This document shows, piece after piece, positions 14,480 through 23,223 of a stretch of DNA of 33,527 nt. Below the pieces are notes generated by a model. The model made no database searches. It was not told the DNA's origin and worked only from the letters and a program-made list of their open reading frames with translations. The position numbers were made by a program, and so were the translations under genes. The DNA lies in the NCBI RefSeq assembly GCF_002483235.1, contig NZ_DLHN01000008.1, forward strand, positions 17,782 through 51,308, written 5' to 3'. Numbering within the stretch: the stretch's first letter is position 1; each line of letters starts with the position of its first letter. The stretch is from Pedobacter glucosidilyticus (GTDB lineage Bacteria > Bacteroidota > Bacteroidia > Sphingobacteriales > Sphingobacteriaceae).

Positions 14480-15387
14480 ATATATACACCGTGATAATTA
14501 CATTTAATGCTGCTCCGTGGCTTGAAAAATGTTTAAATTCTTTATTAAAAAGCACCATTCAAACAAAAATTATCATAATTGACAATGGCTCAACAGATGA
14601 TACAATTGAAATTATAAAGACAGCGTTTCCTACAGTTGATTTGATAATCTCTGAAAAAAATATTGGATTTGGCCAAGCGAATAATATTGGTATTAAGAAA
14701 GCTTTAGAGGCTGGAGCAGCGTATGTTTTTTTGTTAAACCAAGATGCCTGGATTGAAGAAAATACCATAAAAATTTTATTACAAGCCGCAACTTCAAACC
14801 CCAACTACGGCATCATTAGTCCTTTACATCTTAATGGTGCTGGAAATTTGATTGATAACTTGCTATTCAAAAATCTAACTAAACATCCTAGCGGCAGACA
14901 ATTATTTTCAGATTTATTTAATAAATGTAATGCGGATAAAATCTACGATCTTACCTATGTAAATGCTGCATGTTGGCTGTTGTCTAAAGATTGTATTTCA
15001 AAAGTCGGCTTGTTTGATCCAATTTTCGAGCACTATGGTGAAGACAATAATTACTGCCATCGGGTTGAATTTCACAAATATAAATTAGGAATCTTAACTA
15101 CCACTGCAATTTATCATGACAGGGAAGATCGTGTAAATAAAAAAGAGAAGTGGAAAGAAAATCCGGAGTTAGAAATAAAATTATCGTTAACAAATGTTTT
15201 AGGTAAAAGCTTTTCTCTCAACTATGCCAAAGAAAGAAAAAAAACCTATAAGGCTTTATTTAAGTCGATGTTAACAGCTAATAAAAAACAAGTCCTTTTT
15301 AATTATGAAAAATTAAAATTAATGCGTTCCAACTTACCAAAGTTAAAAGATAGTTTTTTGAAAAATTCCCAGCCTTACAAATTTTAA
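14473..15387 (+). CDS. Glycosyltransferase family 2 (rhamnosyltransferase-like)
   Basis: A 304-residue GT-A enzyme. IDNGSTDDT (36-44), ISEKNIGFGQANNIGI (59-74) and LLNQDAW (87-93) form the pattern of the WbbL/RfbN rhamnosyltransferase-like group, where NxD replaces DxD. The 'GLFDPIFEHYGEDNNYCHRV' region carries the ED-type catalytic base motif. The C-terminal 70 residues are basic and helical. It overlaps the WbsX gene by 7 bp, and a 44-bp gap then precedes the next gene. Rhamnose as donor is a family-based guess. Confidence 0.88.
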   Translation: MVNIYTVIITFNAAPWLEKCLNSLLKSTIQTKIIIIDNGSTDDTIEIIKTAFPTVDLIISEKNIGFGQANNIGIKKALEAGAAYVFLLNQDAWIEENTIKILLQAATSNPNYGIISPLHLNGAGNLIDNLLFKNLTKHPSGRQLFSDLFNKCNADKIYDLTYVNAACWLLSKDCISKVGLFDPIFEHYGEDNNYCHRVEFHKYKLGILTTTAIYHDREDRVNKKEKWKENPELEIKLSLTNVLGKSFSLNYAKERKKTYKALFKSMLTANKKQVLFNYEKLKLMRSNLPKLKDSFLKNSQPYKF

Positions 15388-15431
15388 CTCTCTTAACCAA
15401 TAAAGAGCTTGGTAATAACAATTAATCCTCA

Positions 15432-16718
15432 ATGACTATCACTTTTATCCTCCCAGAAATTACAGGTGGAGGAATTGCTACTTATTATAAAAATCTTATC
15501 CCCCAATTGGTGGAAGCCGGCCATGCGGTTAATGTCATTTTGGGTGATTATAAATTCGATATAGCCCAACATTCATTTCCAGGACAATTATTTCAGATCA
15601 CTAAACAAGACTACAAAAAGGGATTAGCGCAATATACAGCGCTCGATATTTTTTCGACCATTAGGCATAAATGTGCCTTAAGCTATGCCTGCTATTTAAG
15701 AGCGTTAGAAATGGGTAGTGATGTTATAGAAATTACTGATTACAACCTTCTTTTTTATAAATTTCTAACCGATAAAATTGCTCCGGTAGTCATCCGCTTA
15801 GCAGGAAGTTCGGGTCAGTTAGAGCTTCACGAGCAACGGAATTCAGATCAGTTGGAAAATACATTTTTATTGGGTTTAGAAAAAAGTTTAATTAACGAGG
15901 CCGACTATATTATTGGCCTAAGCCAACTAAATGTTGATTATTGGAACCAAAGGCTTAATAACAAGTCGTTTCTCCATTTGCCTTATATCAATTACAAAAC
16001 AACTCATGTTACTCCAACCGAAATAAAATCTAACAGGGGCGTAGTGGTAGGTCGATTGCAGCTATGGAAAGGCGCCAAATTCTTGTGTGAATTTTACCAA
16101 AAATATCCCGACGCTCCGGAAGTTGATTGGATTGGCGGAGACAATTATTATAAGGATTATGCTGTGTCTATGCTGGCACATCTGAAGAAAACATATCCTG
16201 ATATCATTGGGCACAAAATACATTTTATCGGGCGTTTACCTTATGAAAAAACTCAACAAAAGATTACAGATGCCGCTTTCGTACTCGTTCCTTCTATTTG
16301 GGATACCTTTAATTTTGTAGTGACAGAGGCCATGTGGAATAAAAAAATTGTGATCACCTCTGACGGCACAGGCGCCTCAGAATTAATTGATAACGATAAT
16401 AATGGCTTTGTCTATAATCATAAAGATGTACATACCCTAGCCGATTCTCTAAAACGTTTTCAAAGTAAATCAGCATTAGAACTGGAGATGATTGCTTCTA
16501 ATGCCCAAAAAACGGTAAAATATTTTTTAAATAATCCTCAGTTAATTACAGACAGGCTGAATATTTATGATAGCCTCAAAAATCTATCAATCAAAAGAAA
16601 TGAGGAGATAGCCTTCTTAAATCAAGCCCTAACTACACCCTCAACCAAAAAAGCTGTTGTTAAAAAGTTAAGCGCAAAGGAATTATTGCAAGCTTTTGTT
16701 AATAAAATTACAAGGTGA
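15432..16718 (+). CDS. Glycosyltransferase family 4
   Basis: A 428-residue GT-B enzyme. The N-terminal glycine-rich loop PEITGGGIATYY (8-19) is classical for GT4. VGRLQLWKG (206-214), HFIGRLPYEKTQQ and PSIWDTFNFVVTEAM (287-301) mark the donor site; the second Glu of the E-x7-E motif is kept (E299) but the first position is Asp (D291). A basic C-terminal extension (about 395-428) is unlike most relatives. GC content rises clearly here compared with the genes from 4800 to 15400. GTGA overlap with the next gene. Confidence 0.9.
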   Translation: MTITFILPEITGGGIATYYKNLIPQLVEAGHAVNVILGDYKFDIAQHSFPGQLFQITKQDYKKGLAQYTALDIFSTIRHKCALSYACYLRALEMGSDVIEITDYNLLFYKFLTDKIAPVVIRLAGSSGQLELHEQRNSDQLENTFLLGLEKSLINEADYIIGLSQLNVDYWNQRLNNKSFLHLPYINYKTTHVTPTEIKSNRGVVVGRLQLWKGAKFLCEFYQKYPDAPEVDWIGGDNYYKDYAVSMLAHLKKTYPDIIGHKIHFIGRLPYEKTQQKITDAAFVLVPSIWDTFNFVVTEAMWNKKIVITSDGTGASELIDNDNNGFVYNHKDVHTLADSLKRFQSKSALELEMIASNAQKTVKYFLNNPQLITDRLNIYDSLKNLSIKRNEEIAFLNQALTTPSTKKAVVKKLSAKELLQAFVNKITR

Positions 16719-17647
16719 AAGTAACTACCATCATCTGTTCATTTAATCCAAAAAAGGATATTCTCACCCGGGCTATTAACGCCCTAAAAGCTCAAACTTT
16801 ATCATTCGACGATTGGGAACTAATTTTGGTAGATAATTCAAGTAGCCCGGCAATTTCCTCATGGTTAGATTTGGCATGGCATCCCCACTCAAAAATCATC
16901 GTGGAACAAAAACTGGGATTATCGCATGCCCGTTTATTTGGCGTTGAAAACGCTCTTTCAGACTTGATTGTTTTTGTGGATGATGATAATGTATTAGATG
17001 CAAATTATCTTGAAGAAGCATTCAGATTTCATCAACAGCATCCGGAGGTTGGTTGCTTTGGTGGGAAATCTATTCCGGAGTTTGAAACCCAACCTCCTGA
17101 TTGGTTCTTTGAAACAGGTATCAATTTGGGTTGCCAGAATTATGGGAATGATCTGCATATTTCAAACTACAAAACCTTAGGACATCAAATAAACCAATAT
17201 CCTGAAAAAGCCCCAATCGGAACAGGAATGGTTATTTTAAAAAGCGCATTTTTGGGTTATCTGGAAAAAGTACAAAATAATGCAGAACGTATAGCTTTAG
17301 GTAGAAGGGGAACTAGTCTTACCTCTGGTGAGGACAACGACATCGTACTCACACTTATTAACAATGGGTACGAAATTGCCTATCTCCCCGCTCTCAAAAT
17401 CACGCATCTTATTCCACAAAATAGATATAGCTTAAACTATCTAAAAAAAATGGCCTACGAAAGCAACCGTTCATGGGTAAAAGTTTTGGCTATTCACGGC
17501 ATAAATCCCTGGAAAAAAATTCACCCAATTAGCTTGCCACTAAGAAAATTGAAAGCTTACCTCAAAGTTAAGCCCTGGAAAGGTGAATTAAATGTGGTGA
17601 ACTATCAAGCCGCTTTGGGAAAATTTAAAGGGCAGTCGGAAATATGA
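16715..17647 (+). CDS. Glycosyltransferase family 2
   Basis: A 310-residue GT-A enzyme starting with GTG, which overlaps the previous stop as GTGA. LILVDNSSSP (36-45) and FVDDDN (87-92) give the nucleotide and metal-binding core, and TSGEDNDIVLTL later provides the catalytic acidic motif. LLGL-type 'EQKLGLSHARLFGVENA' is typical of GT2 proteins annotated in capsule clusters. Its base composition (about 50% GC in the line at 17041) is far above the genes at 5300-12200. ATGA overlap with the acyltransferase that follows. Confidence 0.88.
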   Translation: MKVTTIICSFNPKKDILTRAINALKAQTLSFDDWELILVDNSSSPAISSWLDLAWHPHSKIIVEQKLGLSHARLFGVENALSDLIVFVDDDNVLDANYLEEAFRFHQQHPEVGCFGGKSIPEFETQPPDWFFETGINLGCQNYGNDLHISNYKTLGHQINQYPEKAPIGTGMVILKSAFLGYLEKVQNNAERIALGRRGTSLTSGEDNDIVLTLINNGYEIAYLPALKITHLIPQNRYSLNYLKKMAYESNRSWVKVLAIHGINPWKKIHPISLPLRKLKAYLKVKPWKGELNVVNYQAALGKFKGQSEI

Positions 17648-18699
17648 GCGGCAAGCTATTAAAAAGAAATCACACTTTAGACATTCTGAGAGCTTTTGCA
17701 GCGCTTGCTGTAGTATTATTCCATTTAAATGAACCTATAGCACACATTGATAACTGGTACCGAAATATTGTAAAATTAGGTTGGCTTGGCGTTCCTGTTT
17801 TTTTCGTCATTAGTGGTTACTGTATCATGATGTCGGCATTTAAAACGAAGAAATTTAATTACTTCATTTCTAAGCGATTTTTTCGAATATTCCCCCCCTA
17901 TTGGGTAAGCCTTTTACTAATCATACTTATTGCCATACTTCAAAAAATTGTAACAGGGTTTAATTCTATCAGTTCTATCCCTAAAAATTTAATTGAAATA
18001 GGTGCAAATCTCGCTCTTCTAACCAAGCCGTTTAGTAATATTGAAACCATTAATTGGGTTTACTGGTCGTTAACTTACGAATGGTTCTTTTACCTCCTTA
18101 TTGGTATCGTTATGCTATCACTACCCATTCGATTTTGGATAACAGCTTTAAGCATAATTACATTAATATCCATTTACATAGATAACTCAGACTATAATAT
18201 ATTATTTTTCTTTCATCACTGGCCAACATTTAGTTTAGGACTGGCCGCTTACACGTTTCATTTCGATAACACGAACAAGAGATTATTTTATTTTTTCACG
18301 TTAGTAATACTTAGCATGTATGGTATTGTGAATCATTTTGTTTTGGTTAATCAAGTTGAATATGGAATAGCATCTTTACTAACCTTTATTATACTACTAA
18401 TAAGCCCGTATTTACAGGTTTCTAAAAATATCCTCACAAGCTTGGGAGATTATTCATACGGAGTTTATTTATTGCATGTTCCAATAGGTATTTACATAAT
18501 GGGCAGATTAAAAACAAAGGATATCCAAGAAAATATCTTCTTGAATATCCTATACGATCTGATCATCTATCTAATTTGCTGCTCGGCAGCCAAATTATTC
18601 TATCAATTCATAGAATTACCTTCAATGAAACTAGGTAATAAACCTCTCATTATTTCTTCTGACAATCAAACTAGTTCCATTGATACAAAAAATCATTAA
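17644..18699 (+). CDS. Acyltransferase family 3 membrane protein (OafA/OatA-like)
   Basis: A 351-residue integral membrane protein with about ten hydrophobic segments. The N-terminal hallmark HTLDILRAFAALAVVLFHLN (11-30) carries the conserved Asp-x-x-Arg and the membrane His. WLGVPVFFVISGYCIMM and the SKRFFRIFPPYWVSLLL segment also match acyltransferase-3. These enzymes carry acyl groups, usually acetyl, across the membrane to sugars. There is no C-terminal SGNH domain. It probably O-acetylates the glycan in the periplasm. It overlaps the genes on both sides. Confidence 0.92.
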   Translation: MSGKLLKRNHTLDILRAFAALAVVLFHLNEPIAHIDNWYRNIVKLGWLGVPVFFVISGYCIMMSAFKTKKFNYFISKRFFRIFPPYWVSLLLIILIAILQKIVTGFNSISSIPKNLIEIGANLALLTKPFSNIETINWVYWSLTYEWFFYLLIGIVMLSLPIRFWITALSIITLISIYIDNSDYNILFFFHHWPTFSLGLAAYTFHFDNTNKRLFYFFTLVILSMYGIVNHFVLVNQVEYGIASLLTFIILLISPYLQVSKNILTSLGDYSYGVYLLHVPIGIYIMGRLKTKDIQENIFLNILYDLIIYLICCSAAKLFYQFIELPSMKLGNKPLIISSDNQTSSIDTKNH

Positions 18700-19600
18700 T
18701 AAACTTTACCGATATCCGAAATCTGATTGGAAAAAAATTCAAAGATTTGGAGGCCTTCTCAATTATAGAAGTATCCTCAGCTTGCAGAAAAAGATGATGA
18801 AAGCAAGTACTAACTTGCCCCAAATTCCATCATTTTCTATTGGCTTACCTATTTACTTTCTTACCGGAAAAAAATTCATTTATCAGACTATGTTTTGTAC
18901 GTACTCACTGGTAAAACATAGTAAGGAACCATTTCAGTTTATATTTGTAGACGACGGTTCTTTTGATGATGAGGATATAGCCTACCTGAAGGTTAAAATG
19001 CCAGGTGTTAAACTAGTTTTAAAAGAAGAAATTGCCCAAAATTTAAATCAGTTTTTGCCTGTCGAAAAATTCCCGTTTCTACATCACAAAAGAAAAGTAT
19101 ATCCACATATTAAAAAATTGACAGATATACATACCCTTCAGGATTATCCTTATAAAATTGTTTTAGACTCCGATATGCTTTTCTGGGAAGAACCTTTAGA
19201 AATTATAGAATGGTTAAAAAGTCCTGTAAATTCTATTTATATGTTGGACTGTGAGGAATCTTACGGATACTCGAAAGAACTCATGTTTGAACTATGTGGT
19301 CGTGAAATTCCTGAATTGATGAATGTTGGAGCAATAGGCTTTAAGAGTGACCTTATTAATTGGGAAAATCTGGAAAAATGGGGAAGTACTTTAGAACAAA
19401 ATGAAGGAACTTCATATTATTTGGAACAAGCATTAACCGCCATGTTGATATCCGGGCAACAAAGTAAAATACTCAGCAGGAAGGATTACATTGTTAATCC
19501 CTCGCCAGAGCAAATTAAAAATTCAGTGGGTAAATTACACCATTATGTAGATTTATCTAAAGAAGGTTATTTTAAAACTGCATGGAAAAAAACACAGTAA
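18680..19600 (+). CDS. Putative GT-A fold glycosyltransferase of an uncharacterised group
   Basis: A 306-residue protein starting at TTG 18680, within the end of the acyltransferase gene. VDDGSFDDED (90-99) resembles the nucleotide-binding segment of GT2, and LDSDMLFW (162-169) is a clear DxD metal motif. ELMNVGAIGFKS and the acidic 'EQNEGTSYYLEQA' are reminiscent of GT8-like and related GT-A enzymes. I cannot place it in a named subfamily. The first 50 residues are basic and helical, perhaps membrane-associated. It overlaps the next gene by 19 bp. Confidence 0.72.
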   Translation: MIQKIINKLYRYPKSDWKKIQRFGGLLNYRSILSLQKKMMKASTNLPQIPSFSIGLPIYFLTGKKFIYQTMFCTYSLVKHSKEPFQFIFVDDGSFDDEDIAYLKVKMPGVKLVLKEEIAQNLNQFLPVEKFPFLHHKRKVYPHIKKLTDIHTLQDYPYKIVLDSDMLFWEEPLEIIEWLKSPVNSIYMLDCEESYGYSKELMFELCGREIPELMNVGAIGFKSDLINWENLEKWGSTLEQNEGTSYYLEQALTAMLISGQQSKILSRKDYIVNPSPEQIKNSVGKLHHYVDLSKEGYFKTAWKKTQ

Positions 19601-20556
19601 ACTTACCTTTAGTTTCCATCTGCATGCCTGCATACAATGCAGAAAGATACATTCTTGAAACCATTGATTCTATCCTTAAACAAACCTACACCCACTTTGA
19701 ATTAATTATTGTTAATGATGGTTCTAAGGACAATACGTTGAGCCTATTGAGGCAGATTGAAGACGATAGGATAAAAATTGTTGATAGTGAAAATAAAGGC
19801 CAGTGCGCAGCAGCCAATTTAGCTTTCGCACATTCTACCGGAGACTATATTAAATTTATTGACGCTGATGATTTAATATCTCCTGACTTCTTAGCACTTC
19901 AGATAGAAAAAATTACAGGAAATGATACCCAGATAGCTTCGGCTGAGTGGGGACGTTTTTATGGTGATGATTTATCGACCTTTAAACTTAACCCCGAACC
20001 GGTTTGGAAAGACATGAAACCTATAGACTGGCTGGTAGACTCTTTTTGGAACGGACCTAACATGATGCAATGTGCTTTGTGGCTTATTCCCCGAAAAATT
20101 CTTGAAAAATCAGGGCTTTGGGATAAGCGTTTATCCCTTATAAATGATTTCGACTTTTTCATCAGGGTGTTACTGGCCGCTGATGAAATAAAGTTTACGA
20201 AAGGCGCTGTATTGTATTACCGGTCAGGAATTAATAACTCATTATCTAGGCAGAAATCACGAGAAGCTTATGAGTCTGCTTTTCTTTCGACCAAACTAGG
20301 GATAGAAAATCTACTTAATTTTGAAAATTCTAAAAGAATTAGGAAAATCTCTGCTGATAATATGCAAATGTGGGCATATGAATTTTATCCTGATCACATG
20401 GATTTATATTATCAGGCTTTAGATTACGTTAGGAAACTTGGAGGTTCTGATTTCAAATTTCCTTCTGGAGGATACACGAAATTATTAATAAAATTTTTTG
20501 GCTGGATGTTAGTTAAACAAATAAAAATTAAATTTAAACCTCATAAAGTCTATTGA
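19582..20556 (+). CDS. Glycosyltransferase family 2
   Basis: A 324-residue GT-A enzyme with textbook motifs: SICMPAYNAERYI (12-24), IVNDGSKDNT (43-52), NKGQCAAANLAFAHSTGDYI (71-90) and FIDADD (92-97). LINDFDFFIRVL supplies the catalytic acidic region. It has no transmembrane segment. Overlaps on both sides (19 bp upstream, TTGA downstream) keep it in the operon. Donor and acceptor are unknown. Confidence 0.92.
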   Translation: MEKNTVNLPLVSICMPAYNAERYILETIDSILKQTYTHFELIIVNDGSKDNTLSLLRQIEDDRIKIVDSENKGQCAAANLAFAHSTGDYIKFIDADDLISPDFLALQIEKITGNDTQIASAEWGRFYGDDLSTFKLNPEPVWKDMKPIDWLVDSFWNGPNMMQCALWLIPRKILEKSGLWDKRLSLINDFDFFIRVLLAADEIKFTKGAVLYYRSGINNSLSRQKSREAYESAFLSTKLGIENLLNFENSKRIRKISADNMQMWAYEFYPDHMDLYYQALDYVRKLGGSDFKFPSGGYTKLLIKFFGWMLVKQIKIKFKPHKVY

Positions 20557-21770
20557 AAATAGTTTATATTCTCAGCCAATCACATTTATGCCGTAACCCA
20601 AGAGTGGTAAAAGAGGCTTTACTTTTGCTGGAAATGGGCTTTGAGGTTAAAATATTAACTTGCAAATATAATGAAGAGTTACATTTAGAAGATTTAAAAT
20701 TGGTTCCAAAAGAAATAACAATTGAGCATTTTGCTGATCTTTCCAAAAATAATTTCAAAACCTTATACTTAAAAGTCATTCGTAGATTGGCTATAATAAT
20801 TCTTAAAAAGCTAAGAATTGAAACACCATATGTACTAGGCTATGGTTTTGATTCTCTATTAAGTAAAGCCCGAACTAAAAAGGCTCATTGGTACATTTGT
20901 CATCAAGAGATAGCAACACTTGTTGGTAAAAAGCTACTGGAAGATGGGTCTGAAGTTGCTTTTGATTTAGAAGACTGGTATTCGGAAGATTTGCTTGAAA
21001 GCGCCAGAAAAGAACGACCTATTAGACTTTTACAACAAGCAGAAGAAACTGCATTGAAAAAAGGATTATTTTGTACCACAACTTCACATGTTATGGCAGA
21101 CGCAATGGCAAAAAATTATGGGGCTAGGAAACCCTTTGTAGTCTACAATTCTTTTGAAAAACAAAAAAATATAATCGCTCCTATCCATACTGAGAGAAAA
21201 GATTTTACTACTCCTTCACTTACCTGGTTTTCACAAACTATAGGACCTGGTAGAGGTCTAGAATTATTAATGGATGCTTTAGGTGAAATTAAAGAGCCCC
21301 TACAAATACATTTAAGAGGGAATATTACTGTTGCTTATAGAGCTGAACTACTAAATAGATTGAAGAGTAATACGCATCTCATTTATTTTCACAAATTGGT
21401 AAGTCCTAACGAACTTCCTGCTTGCCTTGCGGTTCATGATATTGGACTAGCATTAGAACTTTCCAACCCCAAAAGCAGAAACCTGACCATCACTAATAAA
21501 ATTATGCAGTATGCACAAGCTGGTTTAGCTATTGTGGCTTCTCATACTGCCGGACAGGAGGAGCTTGCTCTGCAAAATCCTAAGGGAATAAAGGTGTTTA
21601 ACCAAGATAATGTACAAACTTTGATTAAGATTATAAGAGATTTGATTGCTGACAGGGAGAAATTGAGTCTAGTAAAAGCTGCATCTTTAGAATTCTTTCA
21701 CACCCATTTATGTTGGGAATTAGAAAAGGAAAAATATAAAAATTTACTGCTGCGAGCTTTTAAAAATTAA
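20553..21770 (+). CDS. Glycosyltransferase family 4-like
   Basis: A 405-residue GT-B protein starting at a TTG that overlaps the previous stop (TTGA). The N-terminus IVYILSQSHLCRNPRVVKEA (3-22), with 'NPRVVKEA', is typical of a GT4-like group. The C-terminal domain has TWFSQTIGPGRGLELLMDAL and IMQYAQAGLAIVAS, but lacks the usual E-x7-E segment; NPKSRNLTITNKIMQYA stands in its place, as in other members of this subgroup. It is the last gene before a 225-bp gap, so it may end the transcription unit. Confidence 0.82.
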   Translation: MKIVYILSQSHLCRNPRVVKEALLLLEMGFEVKILTCKYNEELHLEDLKLVPKEITIEHFADLSKNNFKTLYLKVIRRLAIIILKKLRIETPYVLGYGFDSLLSKARTKKAHWYICHQEIATLVGKKLLEDGSEVAFDLEDWYSEDLLESARKERPIRLLQQAEETALKKGLFCTTTSHVMADAMAKNYGARKPFVVYNSFEKQKNIIAPIHTERKDFTTPSLTWFSQTIGPGRGLELLMDALGEIKEPLQIHLRGNITVAYRAELLNRLKSNTHLIYFHKLVSPNELPACLAVHDIGLALELSNPKSRNLTITNKIMQYAQAGLAIVASHTAGQEELALQNPKGIKVFNQDNVQTLIKIIRDLIADREKLSLVKAASLEFFHTHLCWELEKEKYKNLLLRAFKN

Positions 21771-21995
21771 TAAAAAGCATCTACTTGTTTACATAAAGCC
21801 TATAAACTATTATTGACACAAACTAACTAAAATATTGTATGTTTTGTACTTTTCTCTCAAAAATACAATTGAAAAAAATCATCAAATAAGTGCCTTTTCT
21901 AAACTGTAATTATAAAAAAAATTCTCTATTTGAGAATAAAAAATAGGCTTCATAGCTACAAAACTTACAACATTTATATACATTCACAATCCTAT
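21771..21995. promoter_or_regulatory. Intergenic gap with weak promoter candidate
   Basis: This is the longest non-repetitive gap within the glycosyltransferase genes. TTGACA at 21813-21818 is followed by TATGTTTTG at 21838-21846, resembling -33 and -7 boxes, although the 22-bp spacing is longer than ideal. A small hairpin (ATTCTC, 5-base loop, GAGAAT) lies at 21921-21937. No intrinsic terminator with a T-tract is seen. A second transcription unit may begin here. Confidence 0.3.
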
Positions 21996-23201
21996 ATGCT
22001 TAAAAAGCGCTACGATATTATTACCTGTCATCCTTCAAAGCATCACTTTTATGAGCAGGCACATGCACTTTCGCAAAAATTTAATATCCGCTTTCTTACT
22101 TCAGTATATGTCCCTAGGTTACTGCTTAACGTAATTAAACCGTTTTCAAAAAAACTTTATCAATTTTTAAGTAAAAAATCGCATCCCCGTTTAGATACGA
22201 AATACGTGGTTACACACCCTGCAACGGAAATTGATATCTTTTGGAAAAAATTAAGAGGAAAAAACTACAATTATTATGATGGGAATAAGAAATTTCAGCA
22301 TTGGGTAACTAAAAATTTCTATCCACCCAAGATATTCATTGGTGTAGATACTGCCTCTGGGCATATTTTTAACCAATGGAAGGGTAAAAGTTTTTTGATT
22401 CTAGATCTTGTTATTGCATTACCGCAGTACAGAAATAAAGTTTACCAACAGGCTTTACAGGATAATACTGCACTAAAACCAGAAGATTTTCATTTCTCTA
22501 CAGAACCAGAACTTTCTATTTACAAACAAGAAATTGAACTGGCAGATCTTATTCTCTGCGGTTCTGAGTTTGTAAAATCATCCTGTTTGGATTATGGAAT
22601 TCCGGAAGAACGTTTAAAAGTGATTGAATATGGGGTAGATCTGGATATTTTTAAACCAAGTTTTTTTTTGCAAAAAGATATTAACAAATTTAAAATGGCT
22701 TTTGTTGGGAATTTTAGTATTAGAAAAGGCTCACTTTTAATGGAAGAACTAATGAAACGATTAGTTACCTACCCGAATATAGAGTTACACGTTTTTGGCA
22801 AAGCGGATCAGGAGCAACAAAAAAGATTTGCATCAAATACCATTTTTCATGGCTTTATTCCTCAGCAAATCTTAAAAGAAAGATTAGAATTGTGCAATAT
22901 TATGGTTTTTCCTACTTATTTTGAAGGCAGCGCTTATGCAGTTTACCAGTCTATGTCTTTAGGATTACCAGTAATTACCACTCCCAACTGCGGGAGTATT
23001 ATAGATGAACATTCGGGAATCATTATCCCTGTGAATGATGCAGATGCTTTGGAAAATGCTGTAATTAAATTATACAATGAACCATTTACCGTTAAAACAA
23101 TGGGACAGGCCGCTCATGAAAAAGCACAACATTATTCCTGGGACGCTTATGGAGAAAAAATCAGGAGCCTAGTTTCAGGAATATTGGAAAAACAAAATTA
23201 A
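21996..23201 (+). CDS. Glycosyltransferase family 4
   Basis: A 401-residue GT-B enzyme from the ATG at 21996 (MLKKRYDIITCHPSKHHFYE). An in-frame TTG at 21930 would add 22 residues with no family resemblance, so I prefer the ATG. FVGNFSIRKGSLLMEELM and FPTYFEGSAYAVYQSMSLGL mark the donor domain; the latter has the E of the GT4 motif. LIL-type 'ADLILCGSEFVKSS' and VIEYGVDLDIFKP are also typical. It follows the gap at 21771-21995 and may open a new transcription unit. Confidence 0.88.
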   Translation: MLKKRYDIITCHPSKHHFYEQAHALSQKFNIRFLTSVYVPRLLLNVIKPFSKKLYQFLSKKSHPRLDTKYVVTHPATEIDIFWKKLRGKNYNYYDGNKKFQHWVTKNFYPPKIFIGVDTASGHIFNQWKGKSFLILDLVIALPQYRNKVYQQALQDNTALKPEDFHFSTEPELSIYKQEIELADLILCGSEFVKSSCLDYGIPEERLKVIEYGVDLDIFKPSFFLQKDINKFKMAFVGNFSIRKGSLLMEELMKRLVTYPNIELHVFGKADQEQQKRFASNTIFHGFIPQQILKERLELCNIMVFPTYFEGSAYAVYQSMSLGLPVITTPNCGSIIDEHSGIIIPVNDADALENAVIKLYNEPFTVKTMGQAAHEKAQHYSWDAYGEKIRSLVSGILEKQN

Positions 23202-23223
23202 TAGCAAATAAGGTTCTCTTTTC

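Noticed and set aside
14559..14804. Minus-strand open frame opposite the GT2 gene
   Set aside because: The GT2 motifs are unambiguous on the + strand; this is a shadow.
15388..15431. CTCTT...AAGAG hairpin as a terminator between two glycosyltransferase genes
   Set aside because: Only a 5-bp stem and no T-tract follow, so support is too weak.
16998..17180. Plus-strand 60-codon open frame inside the GT2 gene at 16715
   Set aside because: It is out of frame with and fully inside a gene with DDDN and ED motifs, and has no recognisable content.
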